NCBI GenBank assembly: GCA_009379955.1
Contig: WHST01000040.1
Span: 1-45,916, forward strand
From: Streptosporangiales bacterium
Lineage (GTDB): Bacteria; Actinomycetota; Actinomycetes; Streptosporangiales; WHST01
Length of the DNA stretch: 45,916 bases
Direction of reading: 5' to 3'
Positions 23,939 to 35,037 of the stretch are shown piece after piece. A model generated the notes under the pieces. The model was not told the DNA's origin and did not search any database. It saw nothing but the letters and a program-made list of their open reading frames with translations. Position 1 is the first letter of the stretch, and the number at the start of each line of letters is the position of its first letter. The translations under genes were made by a program, and so were the position numbers.

Positions 23939-24010
23939 GTCGGCGAGGTCCCGCGGGGACATCATCACCTCAGACGTCCACGACGACGTGCGTCGAGTCC
24001 TGGAGGACCC

Positions 24011-24898
24011 ATGCAGGTTCCCGCGCAGTTCGAGTACGACAGGGCCACCACCGTCGACGAGGCGGTCACCTTGCTGTCGCGGGCGGGACCCGACGCCCGG
24101 GTGGTCGCCGGCGGGCACAGCCTGATCCCGATGATGAAGCTCAGGCTCGCGCAGCCGGAACGCCTCATCGACATCAACGACGTCACCGAGCTCGCGGGCA
24201 TCTCCCTCGAGGGCGACGAGCTGCGCATCGGCGCCCTGGCCAGGCACGCCGAGCTGCTCGAGTCGCCGGTCGCCGCCGAGCACTTCCCGATCATGCGCGA
24301 CGCCGAGCGGGTCATCGCCGACCCGATCGTCCGCAACCGCGGCACGATCGGCGGCTCGGTGTGCCAGGCCGACCCCTCCGAGGACTTGTCCGCCGTCTTC
24401 TCCGCCATCCGCGCGACGGGCGTGATCCGCGGGCCCGGTGGCGAGCGCACCGTCGCGATGCGCGAGTTCCACGTCGGTCCTTACGAGACCGTCGTCGCCG
24501 ACGGCGAGCTGCTCACCGAGCTGCGCGTGCCGATCCGTCCCGGCGGGGGGAGCGCGTACGAGAAGGTCGAGCGGCGCGTGGGCGACTGGGCCGTCGCCGC
24601 CGCCGGGGCGATCATCTGGCTCGACGGTTCCGGCGACGACGTCACCGTGGCCGACGTCGGCATCGGTCTCACCGCGGTCGGCGCCGACCACTTCGTCTCC
24701 GCCGAGGCGGAGGACTTCCTGCGCGGCAGGCCGGCCACCGAGGAGAACCTCAGGCAGGCCGGCCAGGTGGCGGCGGAGCACTGCAACCCGATCGTCGACC
24801 AGCGCGGACCTGCCGACTACAAGCGGCACCTCGCGGCCGAGCTCACCACGCGAGCGTTGCGCCGGGCGATGGCCAGGGCGACCGGGCAGGAGGCCTGA
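24011..24898 (+). CDS. coxM: aerobic CO dehydrogenase medium (FAD) subunit
   Basis: This is a 295-residue flavoprotein of the CoxM/CutM family. FAD-binding motifs are AGGHSLIPMMKLRLA (33-47) and TIGGSV (112-117). It accepts electrons from the two 2Fe-2S centres of CoxS and passes them to the quinone pool. RBS GGAGGA precedes ATG 24011. It opens the cluster in the canonical M-S-L order of form I CODH. It overlaps no gene upstream and is followed immediately by coxS. Confidence 0.93.
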   Translation: MQVPAQFEYDRATTVDEAVTLLSRAGPDARVVAGGHSLIPMMKLRLAQPERLIDINDVTELAGISLEGDELRIGALARHAELLESPVAAEHFPIMRDAERVIADPIVRNRGTIGGSVCQADPSEDLSAVFSAIRATGVIRGPGGERTVAMREFHVGPYETVVADGELLTELRVPIRPGGGSAYEKVERRVGDWAVAAAGAIIWLDGSGDDVTVADVGIGLTAVGADHFVSAEAEDFLRGRPATEENLRQAGQVAAEHCNPIVDQRGPADYKRHLAAELTTRALRRAMARATGQEA

Positions 24899-24899
24899 C

Positions 24900-25399
24900 A
24901 TGCAGATCAACGTGACGGTCAACGACGAGACGTACACCGAGGAGATCGAGCCGCGGCTGCTGCTCGTCCACTTCCTGCGCGACCAGCTGAGCCTCACCGG
25001 CACCCACTGGGGGTGCGACACCTCCAACTGCGGCGCCTGCGTCGTCTGGCTCGACGGCACACCGGTGAAGTCGTGCACCGTGCTCGCCGTCATGGCGCAC
25101 GGCAAGGAGGTCCGCACGGTCGAAGGGCTGGCGACGGCCGACGGGCTCGACCCGGTGCAGGAGGGCTTCCGGCAGTGCCACGGCCTGCAGTGCGGCTTCT
25201 GCACCCCCGGCATGTTGATGACCTCGCGGTGGCTGCTCGACCATGAGCCCGACCCGTCCGAGGGGGAGATCCGCGAGGCGATCTCCGGCCAGATCTGCCG
25301 GTGCACCGGCTACGAGAACATCGTCCGCTCCGTGCGCTGGGCCGCGGAGCACGCCGCGTCGTCCACCGACGACACGTCCACCGAGGAGGCGACGGTCTG

Positions 25400-25400
<1 letters not shown>
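24900..25400 (+). CDS. coxS: aerobic CO dehydrogenase small (2Fe-2S) subunit
   Basis: This is a 166-residue protein with both iron-sulfur clusters complete: the plant-type cluster C39, C44, C47, C59 and the proximal cluster C98, C101, C133, C135 (QCGFCTPGML and GQICRCTGYEN). It relays electrons from the molybdenum site in CoxL to FAD in CoxM. The ATG at 24900 lies one base after coxM's TGA. Its stop overlaps coxL's ATG. The C-terminal tail is Ser/Thr/Glu-rich. Confidence 0.95.
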
Positions 25401-27775
<2,375 letters not shown>

Positions 27776-27791
27776 CTTCGGAGGACGGCTC

Positions 27792-28724
27792 ATGACGTCC
27801 CTGGATCTGGCGCACCGCACCGAGGACCTGCGTGCCCGGCGTACGCCGTTCGTGCTGGCGACCGTCGTCCGCGTCGAGGCGCCGACCAGTGCCAAGCCGG
27901 GTGACTCCGCGGTGGTGCTGCCCGACGGCACCCTCGAGGGTTTCGTCGGCGGGACCTGTGCGGAGTCGACGGTACGGCTCCTCGGCCTGCGGTCGCTGCG
28001 GTCGGGGGAGTCCACGCTGCTGCGCATCATGCCGGGTCCTGACGAGGTCGAGTCCGGCACTGCGACAGCCAGCGACACAGCCGGCCTCGTGACGGTGGCC
28101 AATCCGTGCCTGTCCGGCGGCACGATGGACATCTTCCTCGAGGTCAACGCGCCGCCGACGCTGCTATACGTCTTCGGCGACGCGCCGGTCGCCAGGGCAC
28201 TCGTCCGGCTCGGCGAGCAGCTGGGCTACGCCGTGACGGCGACGACCGACCGCGACATCGCGATGGCACCCGACACCTCCGCTGTCGTGGTCGCCTCGCA
28301 CGGTCGTGACGAGGAACCCGTCCTCGTCGCGGCTCTCCGGGCCGGCGTCCCGTACGTCGGGCTGGTGGCGAGCAGGAAGCGAGGCGCGGCCGTGGTCGCG
28401 TCGCTCGACGTCGACGCGTCGGAGCGGGCGCGCGTCCACACGCCCGCCGGGCTCGACATCGGCGCGCGCACGCCGGGGGAGATCGCGCTGTCCGTCCTCG
28501 CCCAGGTGGTCGAGGGTCGTCCCAGGGTCGACCCGCCGGTCGAGGCCGAGTCCGCGCCGGCGGACCAGGCGACCGAGGCGGTCGACCCGATCTGCGGCAT
28601 GACCGTGGCGGTGGTGCCCGGCGCCCTGAAGTACGACGAGGACGGCAGCACGTGGTACTTCTGCGGACCTGGCTGCCGCCAGGCGTTCGCCGATCAGCGA
28701 GAGCGTCGGGTGGCCGGCTCGTGA
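27792..28724 (+). CDS. XdhC/CoxF-family maturation factor fused to a YHS domain
   Basis: This is a 310-residue protein. Residues 1-100 are XdhC-like (VLATVVRVEAPTSAKPGD, then GFVGGTCAE), and 110-225 a Rossmann-like second XdhC domain (LLYVFGDAPVARALVRLG, LVASRKRGAAVVASL). Residues 255-305 are a YHS metal-binding domain (DPICGMTVAV, YFCGPGCRQAFA) with four Cys. XdhC-type proteins deliver or sulfurate molybdenum cofactor; the YHS tail may bind copper or another metal for the Mo-Cu site (inference). It is the first accessory gene after coxL, 16 bases downstream. Confidence 0.85.
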   Translation: MTSLDLAHRTEDLRARRTPFVLATVVRVEAPTSAKPGDSAVVLPDGTLEGFVGGTCAESTVRLLGLRSLRSGESTLLRIMPGPDEVESGTATASDTAGLVTVANPCLSGGTMDIFLEVNAPPTLLYVFGDAPVARALVRLGEQLGYAVTATTDRDIAMAPDTSAVVVASHGRDEEPVLVAALRAGVPYVGLVASRKRGAAVVASLDVDASERARVHTPAGLDIGARTPGEIALSVLAQVVEGRPRVDPPVEAESAPADQATEAVDPICGMTVAVVPGALKYDEDGSTWYFCGPGCRQAFADQRERRVAGS

Positions 28725-28837
28725 CGGCGTCTCCCGCCGCCCTCCTCCGTTCCGCTCCTCGCTCAGTGACGGTCCGCGAGGAGCCGCACGGAGGCGTTCT
28801 CGCTGCGATGCTCGCTTTGGAGGCCGGCTCGTGACGG
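28712..28837 (+). repeat. MIRU-like 110-bp insert with 16-bp direct repeats
   Basis: GGCCGGCTCGTGACGG is repeated at 28712-28727 and 28822-28837. The 94 bases between contain an imperfect palindrome (CCGTTCCGCTCCTCGC against GCGAGGAGCCGCACGG). The insert creates a 37-codon ORF (28721-28834) whose GTG overlaps the stop of the xdhC-like gene and whose TGA overlaps the GTG of coxD. Confidence 0.65.
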
Positions 28838-29736
28838 AACCCGCCGTAGAGAGCCTCGACACTGTCGTGCCCGACGTCGGCGCCGTCGCGGACGGGCTCG
28901 ACGCCGCCGACTACCTCGCCGACGAGCAGCTCGCCACCTCGCTGTTCCTCGCCGTCCGGATGGGCCAGCCGATCCTGCTCGAGGGTGAGCCCGGCGTCGG
29001 CAAAACCGAGGCCGGCAAGGCGTTGGCGCGTGCGCTCGACACGCGGCTGATCCGGCTGCAGTGCTACGAGGGACTGACCGTCTCCGAGGCGCTGTACGAA
29101 TGGAACTACCCGCGCCAACTGCTCGGCATCAGGCTGGCCGAGGCGCGGGGCGACACGTTGCGCGACGAGGACCTGTTCGGCGCCGACTACCTGCTCGCCA
29201 GGCCGCTGCTCGCCGCGCTCGACCACCCGGGTCCGCGGCCCGCCGTGCTCCTGATCGACGAGATCGACCGCGCGGACGACGAGTTCGAGGCGTTCCTCTT
29301 CGAGCTGCTCGCCGAGCAGGCGGTGACGATCCCCGAGCTCGGCACGCGACGTGCCGCCGTCCCGCCGGTCGTGGTGCTCACGTCCAACCGCACGCGCGAC
29401 CTGCACGACGCGCTGAAGCGCCGATGCCTCTACCACTGGATCACCTACCCGCCGCCCGACCGCGTCGCGGCGATCCTGCGCCGCCGCGTGCCGGGTGCGA
29501 CCTCGCCGCTCGTCGAGCAGGTCGCGGACACGGTCGCGGCGTTCCGCGATCTCGACCTCACCAAGCCGCCGGGCGTCGCGGAGGCGATCAGCTGGGCGCA
29601 TGCCCTGCAGGTGCTCGGCGTCAGCCGGCTCGACACGGGCGTCGCGCGGCGGACGATGGCCGCGGTGCTCAAGTACCCGGAGGACGAGGAGGTCGTCAGG
29701 CGCGCCGGCCTGGACGGCCTGCTCCGGGTGACATGA
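28831..29736 (+). CDS. coxD: CoxD, MoxR-type AAA+ ATPase
   Basis: This is a 301-residue ATPase. Walker A is GEPGVGKT (52-59), Walker B is VLLIDEID, and the sensor region VVLTSNRTRDLHDALKRRC follows. CoxD of Oligotropha is needed to assemble the sulfur and copper on the Mo centre of CoxL, working with the VWA protein CoxE. The GTG at 28831 lies inside the second copy of the 16-bp repeat. The last 4 bases overlap coxE (ATGA). Confidence 0.92.
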   Translation: MTEPAVESLDTVVPDVGAVADGLDAADYLADEQLATSLFLAVRMGQPILLEGEPGVGKTEAGKALARALDTRLIRLQCYEGLTVSEALYEWNYPRQLLGIRLAEARGDTLRDEDLFGADYLLARPLLAALDHPGPRPAVLLIDEIDRADDEFEAFLFELLAEQAVTIPELGTRRAAVPPVVVLTSNRTRDLHDALKRRCLYHWITYPPPDRVAAILRRRVPGATSPLVEQVADTVAAFRDLDLTKPPGVAEAISWAHALQVLGVSRLDTGVARRTMAAVLKYPEDEEVVRRAGLDGLLRVT

Positions 29737-30941
29737 CGGCGGCGCCCGACAGCCACACCGCGCCCGGTGACCTCGCCACCGTGGCGTCGCGGTTCGGCTC
29801 CGTGCTGCACGCCGCCGGCCTCCCCGTCGGGCCCGACCGCGTCGAGCGGTTCGTCCGCGCGGTCGGCGTGGCACGCCCGGCGACGACCGCGTCGCTGCGC
29901 CGCTGCGCGCTGGCCACCCTCGTCTCCGGGCCCGAGCAGGTCGACGCGTTCGACCGGGTCTTCGCCGCGGTCTTCGGCCACGCGTTCGACGACGTCGCCG
30001 ACCGCGGCGACCCGAACGCTCCCCCGGTACCAGGGGCCGACCTGCGTCGGTTGCCGTCGCCAGGGTCCGCGGGTGGTGGGCCGCCCGACGCCGACGACGA
30101 CCGGCGGGCACCCGGCGCGGAGGAGGGCCGCGCCACGTTCCGCGCGCTCGCCAGCGGGCTCGAGCGGCTCGGGTCGCGTGACTTCGGCGAGCTCTCCGGC
30201 GACGAGCTGCGGCTGCTCGCCGACGTCATGCGGGCGCTGCGCCTCGCGACACCCCCTCGGCGGTCGCGCCGCACCAGGCCGAACAGGCACGGCAGGCACG
30301 TCGACCTGCGTGCCACGCTGCGCCGGGCCAGGCGCACCGGTGGCGACCCCGTCCGGGTCGCCCGGCTGTCCCGCCGGAACCGGCCGCGGCGGCTCGTGGT
30401 CCTCTGCGACATCTCCGGTTCGATGGAGCCGTACGCACGGGCGATGCTCCAGCTGCTGTACTGCGCCGCCGGCGGTCGCCGGGCGGAGGTCTTCACCTTC
30501 GCGACCCGGTTGACGCGGCTGACGCCGCTGCTCCGGCGGACGCGGCCCGACCAGGCGCTCGAACGAGCGGGTCGGGCCGCGCCCGACTGGTCCGGTGGCA
30601 CCCGCATCGGCGAGGCGCTCGCCGCGTTCAACGAGCGGTACGGGCGCCGCGGCATGGCACGCGGCGCGGTCGTGCTCGTCATCTCCGACGGCTGGGACAC
30701 CGGCGACCCCGCGGTCGTCGGCAGGGAGATGGCGAGGCTGCGCCGGGTGGCGTACCGGATCGTGTGGGCCAACCCCCGCACCCAGAGCGCCACGTACCGC
30801 CCGCTCGTCGGCGGCATGGCCGCGGCCTGGCCGTACTGCGACGCGGTGGTCAGCGCGCACAGCCTTGACGCTCTCCACGACCTCGTCGACGCCCTCGGTC
30901 GCCCCAGGTCGTCCGCGTACTCCAGCAGAGAGGAACGGTGA
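29733..30941 (+). CDS. coxE: CoxE, VWA-domain protein
   Basis: This is a 402-residue protein. An N-terminal helical part is followed by a Gly/Asp-rich linker (about 95-125) and a basic region. A von Willebrand A domain from about 218 carries the MIDAS motif DISGSM (about 226) and SGGTRIGEAL. It partners with the MoxR ATPase CoxD as a metal-dependent chaperone for CODH maturation. The start is ATG 29733, overlapping coxD; the longer upstream frame is a shadow. Confidence 0.9.
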   Translation: MTAAPDSHTAPGDLATVASRFGSVLHAAGLPVGPDRVERFVRAVGVARPATTASLRRCALATLVSGPEQVDAFDRVFAAVFGHAFDDVADRGDPNAPPVPGADLRRLPSPGSAGGGPPDADDDRRAPGAEEGRATFRALASGLERLGSRDFGELSGDELRLLADVMRALRLATPPRRSRRTRPNRHGRHVDLRATLRRARRTGGDPVRVARLSRRNRPRRLVVLCDISGSMEPYARAMLQLLYCAAGGRRAEVFTFATRLTRLTPLLRRTRPDQALERAGRAAPDWSGGTRIGEALAAFNERYGRRGMARGAVVLVISDGWDTGDPAVVGREMARLRRVAYRIVWANPRTQSATYRPLVGGMAAAWPYCDAVVSAHSLDALHDLVDALGRPRSSAYSSREER

Positions 30942-30942
30942 C

Positions 30943-31533
30943 ATGCAGCTGGTCAACGAGTTCGTCGTGCCACGTCCCGTCGACGAGGCATGGGCGGTGC
31001 TGACCGACGTCGAGCGGATCGCGCCGTGCATGCCGGGCGCCCAGCTCACCGAGGTCGAGGGGGACGTCTACCGGGGGACCGTCAGGGTGAAGGTCGGTCC
31101 CGTGGTGGCGAGGTTCTCCGGTCAGGCGGAGTTCCGCGAGCGCGACGACGACGAGCACCGTGCGGTGCTCGAGGCGCGGGGCAAGGAGGCGACGGGCAAG
31201 GGCATCGCGTCGGCGACCGTGACGATGTTGCTGACCCCTGACGGCGACAAGACGACGGTCGGCGTCACGACGGACCTGTCGATCTCCGGCCGGCTCGCCC
31301 AGTTCGGTCAGGGCACGGTCTCGGACATCAGCGCACGGATGCTCGGCCAGTTCCTCACCTGCCTGGAGGAGCGCGTCCTCACCGACGACACCGCGACACA
31401 GGCCGCCCCGGCGGACGCCGAGCCCGTCGACCTGCTGCGGTCGGCCGGAGCGCCGGTGGCGCGGCGGCTCGTCCCGTTCGCCCTGGTGCTCGTGGTCGTC
31501 GCCATCGTGCTGCTCGTCGTCCTGCTCAACTGA
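30943..31533 (+). CDS. coxG: CoxG, SRPBCC protein with C-terminal membrane anchor
   Basis: This is a 196-residue protein. Residues 1-145 are the CoxG-type SRPBCC/START-like domain (FVVPRPVDEAWAVLTDVERI, CMPGAQL). The C-terminus (about 174-195) is one hydrophobic helix ending VVLLN, preceded by Arg residues. CoxG is known to anchor CODH at the membrane and to help deliver quinone to the enzyme. ATG 30943 is just after coxE. It is the last gene of the cox operon. Confidence 0.9.
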   Translation: MQLVNEFVVPRPVDEAWAVLTDVERIAPCMPGAQLTEVEGDVYRGTVRVKVGPVVARFSGQAEFRERDDDEHRAVLEARGKEATGKGIASATVTMLLTPDGDKTTVGVTTDLSISGRLAQFGQGTVSDISARMLGQFLTCLEERVLTDDTATQAAPADAEPVDLLRSAGAPVARRLVPFALVLVVVAIVLLVVLLN

Positions 31534-31547
31534 CCCGGGCAGCGGAA

Positions 31548-31586
31548 AGGCGCCGGATGTGCAGGGGCGTGGCCCACCCGGCGCCT
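31548..31586. terminator. bidirectional hairpin between coxG and acs
   Basis: AGGCGCCGG (31548-31556) and CCGGCGCCT (31578-31586) form a perfect 9-bp stem with a 21-base loop between the two convergent genes. Confidence 0.55.
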
Positions 31587-31600
31587 CTCGAGCGGGACGG

Positions 31601-33562
31601 TCAGTCCTCGCTCTTCGCGTTCGGCAGCATCTCCGAGATCTGGCTCATGACGCTGCCGTCCTGCAGCGTCGTCACGTCACCCATCTCCCGGTTCTCGGCT
31701 ACGTCACGCAGCAGCCTCCGCATGATCTTGCCGCTCCGGGTCTTCGGGAGCTCGGGAACGACGAGGATCTGCCGAGGCTTGGCGATCGGACCGATCGACG
31801 TCGCCACGTGGTTCCGCAGCTCCTTGACGAAATCGTCCCCGGTGCTCTCCGCGGCGGAGGCGCCGCGCGGGATGACGAACGCGACGATGGCCTGACCGGT
31901 CGTCGGGTCGGACGCGCCGACCACCGCGGCCTCGGCGACCTTGTCGTTCGACACGAGTGCCGACTCGATCTCGGTGGTCGACAGTCGGTGTCCCGAGATG
32001 TTCATGACGTCGTCGACCCGGCCGAGCAGCCACAGGTCGCCGTCCTCGTCCTTCTTCGCGCCGTCGCCCGCGAAGTAGCGGCCGGGGTAGCGGGACCAGT
32101 ACGTGTCGACGTACCGGTCGTCGTCGCCCCAGATCGTGCGCAGCATGCCGGGCCACGGCTCGGTGAGCACGAGGTAGCCGCCGTGCCCGTCGGGGACGGA
32201 GTTGCCCTCCTCGTCGACCACGTCGGCGCCGATGCCGGGCAACGGACGCATGGCGGCGCCCGGCTTGCCGTGCGTGACGCCGGGGAGCGGACTGATCATC
32301 TGCGCGCCGGTCTCGGTCTGCCACCAGGTGTCCATGACCGGGCACCTGTCGTGCCCGATGTTGGTGCGGTACCAGATGTAGGCCTCGGGGTTGATCGGCT
32401 CGCCCACGCTGCCGAGCAGGCGCAGCGACGACAGGTCGTAGCCCGCGGGCACCTCGGTGCCCCACTTCATGAACGTGCGGATGGTCGTCGGTGCGGTGTA
32501 GAGGATGGTGACCTGGTACTTGTCGACGAGCTCCCACCAGCGTCCCTGGTGCGGGGTGTCGGGCGTGCCCTCGTACATCACGGACGTGGCGCCGTTGGCG
32601 AGCGGGCCGTACACGATGTAGCTGTGGCCGGTGACCCACCCGATGTCGGCCGCCGTCCAGAACACGTCGGTCTCGGGCTTGAGGTCGAAGACCGCCCAGT
32701 GGCTCCAGGCGCACTGGGTGAGGTAGCCGCCGGTCGTGTGCAGGATGCCCTTGGGCTTGCCCGTCGTGCCGCTGGTGTACATGACGTAGAGCGGGTGCTC
32801 GGCGTCGAAGCCCTGCGCCTCGTGCGTCTCGCTCTCCCCACCGACCGCCTCGTGCCACCACAGGTCACGGCCCTCGGCCCAGTCGACGTCCTGTCCCGTA
32901 CGCCGGACGACGAGGACGTTGCGGACGTCGGGGCAGCTCTCCAGGGCCTTGTCGACGTTGGGCTTGAGCGCGCTCGGCGCGCCGCGGCGGTAGCCGCCGT
33001 CGGCGGTGACGACGACCCGCGCGTCGCAGTCGAGGATGCGGCTCGAGAGCGCCTCGGCCGAGAACCCGCCGAACACGACGGTGTGCGGCGCCCCGATCCG
33101 TGCGCACGCGAGCATGGCGACGATGGCCTCGGGGATCATCGGCAGGTAGATCGCGATCCGGTCGCCCGCCCCGACCCCGAGCGAGGTGAGGGCGTTCGCG
33201 GCCTGGCACACCTCGCGCTGCAGGTCGGCGTACGTGATCGTGCGGGTGTCGCCGGGCTCGCCCTCCCAGTGGAACGCGACCCTGTCGCCGTTGCCGGCCT
33301 CGACGTGGCGGTCGACGCAGTTGTACGCGGCGTTCAGCCGGCCGCCGACGAACCACTTCGCGAACGGGGCGTTCCACTCCAGCACCTTGTCCCACGGACG
33401 CTCCCAATGCAGGCGCGTCGCCTGCTCGGCCCACCACGCCTCGCGGTCCTCCGCCGACCTGGCGTAGGCGTCGTCGGTGACGTTCGCGTGCTCCGCGAGC
33501 TCGGCGGGCGGCGGGAACCGTCGCTCCTCGTGCATGAGGTTGGAAAGTGCATCAGAGCTCAC
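31601..33562 (-). CDS. acs: acetyl-CoA synthetase
   Basis: This is a 653-residue AMP-forming enzyme converting acetate, ATP and CoA to acetyl-CoA. It contains the AMP-binding motif [21 protein letters not shown], and the C-terminal regulatory Lys motif [11 protein letters not shown], whose Lys is the known acetylation site. The GTG at 33562 is chosen because GAGGGAG lies 8 bases upstream and it gives the usual length of about 650; a start at 33607 is possible. It faces coxG tail-to-tail and is near the acetate symporters. In M. tuberculosis acs sits beside the marP block. Confidence 0.95.
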   Translation of the reverse strand: MSSDALSNLMHEERRFPPPAELAEHANVTDDAYARSAEDREAWWAEQATRLHWERPWDKVLEWNAPFAKWFVGGRLNAAYNCVDRHVEAGNGDRVAFHWEGEPGDTRTITYADLQREVCQAANALTSLGVGAGDRIAIYLPMIPEAIVAMLACARIGAPHTVVFGGFSAEALSSRILDCDARVVVTADGGYRRGAPSALKPNVDKALESCPDVRNVLVVRRTGQDVDWAEGRDLWWHEAVGGESETHEAQGFDAEHPLYVMYTSGTTGKPKGILHTTGGYLTQCAWSHWAVFDLKPETDVFWTAADIGWVTGHSYIVYGPLANGATSVMYEGTPDTPHQGRWWELVDKYQVTILYTAPTTIRTFMKWGTEVPAGYDLSSLRLLGSVGEPINPEAYIWYRTNIGHDRCPVMDTWWQTETGAQMISPLPGVTHGKPGAAMRPLPGIGADVVDEEGNSVPDGHGGYLVLTEPWPGMLRTIWGDDDRYVDTYWSRYPGRYFAGDGAKKDEDGDLWLLGRVDDVMNISGHRLSTTEIESALVSNDKVAEAAVVGASDPTTGQAIVAFVIPRGASAAESTGDDFVKELRNHVATSIGPIAKPRQILVVPELPKTRSGKIMRRLLRDVAENREMGDVTTLQDGSVMSQISEMLPNAKSED

Positions 33563-33675
33563 CGGCGTGCTCCCTCGCCTCGTCGTAGCGTCGGACGGTT
33601 CAGGCATACCTCATCAGCATGCCCCACCGCGATTCAACCCGGAGAGCCTGCGTCGCGTGACGGTACCCCGGTCCG

Positions 33676-34845
33676 TCACCCAGCGGGTCGCAGCCGGTGG
33701 CCGTTGTGGATCACGCGCACGAGCGGCTCCAGCGGCGTCTTGGCGCAGGCGTGGAGATAGCAGGTACGCGCGGCGACGGTGAGCAGCCTCACATGCGTCT
33801 CCTCGGGCGCCTCGCCGTTGAGGAAGAGATGCGTGTCGATCGGCTCGGCGGTCGCATGGGCGCCGGCGACGAAGGGGTTGTGCTGCACCAGCCGCACGCC
33901 GCTGATCTGCATCTTCATGCTCTCGATGTAGCGCAGGAGCTGCGTCATATAGCAGAACGCGACGCCTGCCGAGAGCAGCGCGAGGCCGGACGGTGCGGCA
34001 CCGGTCGTGCCGCCGTCGCTGACGAGGCGGAAGTGGCTCGCACCGGGAATGCCGAGCCAGGTGTCGACGTCGTAGAGCCCGTCCCCGCCGAGCGGCGTGC
34101 CGTCGCCGAAGACGTCGCGGACGAGCTTGCCCTGCACCGTCGCCGGGGCGAGTGTGTGCGTGCCGTCCTCCTCCCGACCGGTCTTCTCGACCAGGTCACG
34201 CCGCGCATCGGCGTCTAGCGGGCGGGGCGCGGCGGTGTAGGTGCGGTAGGGATCGGACGCGTCCCGCGCGGACGAGCTCGCCACGCCCTCGACCGGCCGG
34301 CGGATGCCGTTGATGTAGAGCGCGAACGTGTTGTCGGTGAGCGGCGCACGCAACAGCGCGAAGGCCGGCGAGGCCTCGATCGCGGCGGACACCAGCGCGT
34401 CGACCGCATCGGCGGTGGCGCCACTGTCCACCTCGACCTCGAGATCGGGCGGCTCCGCGTGACCCTCCCCGGTGCCGTGGACGAACGACCCCGTCAGCCA
34501 GTAGTGGTGCACCAACCTGACGCGGAGGCCGTCGAGGGTGACGCCGTGCCGCGGGGCCAGCTCGCGCATCGAGCGAGAGAGGTCGGCCTGCATGCCGGCG
34601 TTGAAGTAGCCGAGGGGGAACGGCGCGAGGTCGGTGCCCGTCAGCTGCGGACCCTCGTCGGACGCGAGGCGCCAGGCGCTGCCCGTCGCGCCCTCCGTCA
34701 CGATCGCCTCCTTCTGATGGTGCGCCAGATGGCGTGCCTCGACCGTGAACACGGCGCGACCGCCGGCCGACAGGGGAGAGGGATCCGTACCCCGACGGAA
34801 CTCGAACGCGAGTGGGTCGCCGTGACGATCGATCGTGTCGGCCAT
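33676..34845 (-). CDS. OsmC-family protein, two-domain
   Basis: This is a 389-residue protein, about twice the usual OsmC size. Both halves have the OsmC pattern: an N-terminal half with PFPLGYFNAGMQADL, and a second half with LLSAGVAFCYMTQLLRYIE and VAARTCYLHACAKTPLEP. Only the second half has cysteines at the peroxidatic positions, so the first may be structural. OsmC/Ohr proteins reduce organic hydroperoxides through Cys pairs. ATG 34845 has GAGGAG 5 bases upstream. A perfect palindrome at 34877-34895 lies just upstream. The substrate is unknown. Confidence 0.78.
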   Translation of the reverse strand: MADTIDRHGDPLAFEFRRGTDPSPLSAGGRAVFTVEARHLAHHQKEAIVTEGATGSAWRLASDEGPQLTGTDLAPFPLGYFNAGMQADLSRSMRELAPRHGVTLDGLRVRLVHHYWLTGSFVHGTGEGHAEPPDLEVEVDSGATADAVDALVSAAIEASPAFALLRAPLTDNTFALYINGIRRPVEGVASSSARDASDPYRTYTAAPRPLDADARRDLVEKTGREEDGTHTLAPATVQGKLVRDVFGDGTPLGGDGLYDVDTWLGIPGASHFRLVSDGGTTGAAPSGLALLSAGVAFCYMTQLLRYIESMKMQISGVRLVQHNPFVAGAHATAEPIDTHLFLNGEAPEETHVRLLTVAARTCYLHACAKTPLEPLVRVIHNGHRLRPAG

Positions 34846-34876
34846 GCCAGCTCCTCGACTGCCGCCCTGCAGCACG

Positions 34877-34895
34877 TGGATACGAGTCGTATCCA
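34877..34895. promoter_or_regulatory. operator-like palindrome upstream of the OsmC gene
   Basis: TGGATACG-AGT-CGTATCCA has perfect 8-base arms and lies 32 bases upstream of the OsmC start. The size and form suit a TetR- or MarR-type dimer; no such regulator is adjacent. Confidence 0.5.
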
Positions 34896-34939
34896 GCGAT
34901 CCTAATGCGCTTCGTCCGAGATAGCGGTGCCTGTCACGA

Positions 34940-34995
34940 ACCCGTCAGGGGCACCCTCACCGCGTCATAGCACGGTGAGGGTGCCCCTCACGGGT
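34940..34995. repeat. 56-bp palindromic element, copy 2
   Basis: Arms 34940-34962 and 34973-34995 pair with one mismatch; the loop is 10 bases. Pairing continues outward (GTCACGAA near 34933 with TTCGTGAC near 35003, one base bulged). It lies downstream of the MFS gene and upstream of the OsmC gene, both on the minus strand. Confidence 0.85.
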
Positions 34996-35037
34996 TTCGT
35001 GACGGTGCCCGGAAGTGGTCCGACGATCGCCCCGTCG

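Noticed and set aside
28652..28834. 60-codon ORF ending at the coxD start
   Set aside because: Its first third is the shadow of the YHS domain; only the 37-codon part within the insert is worth noting.
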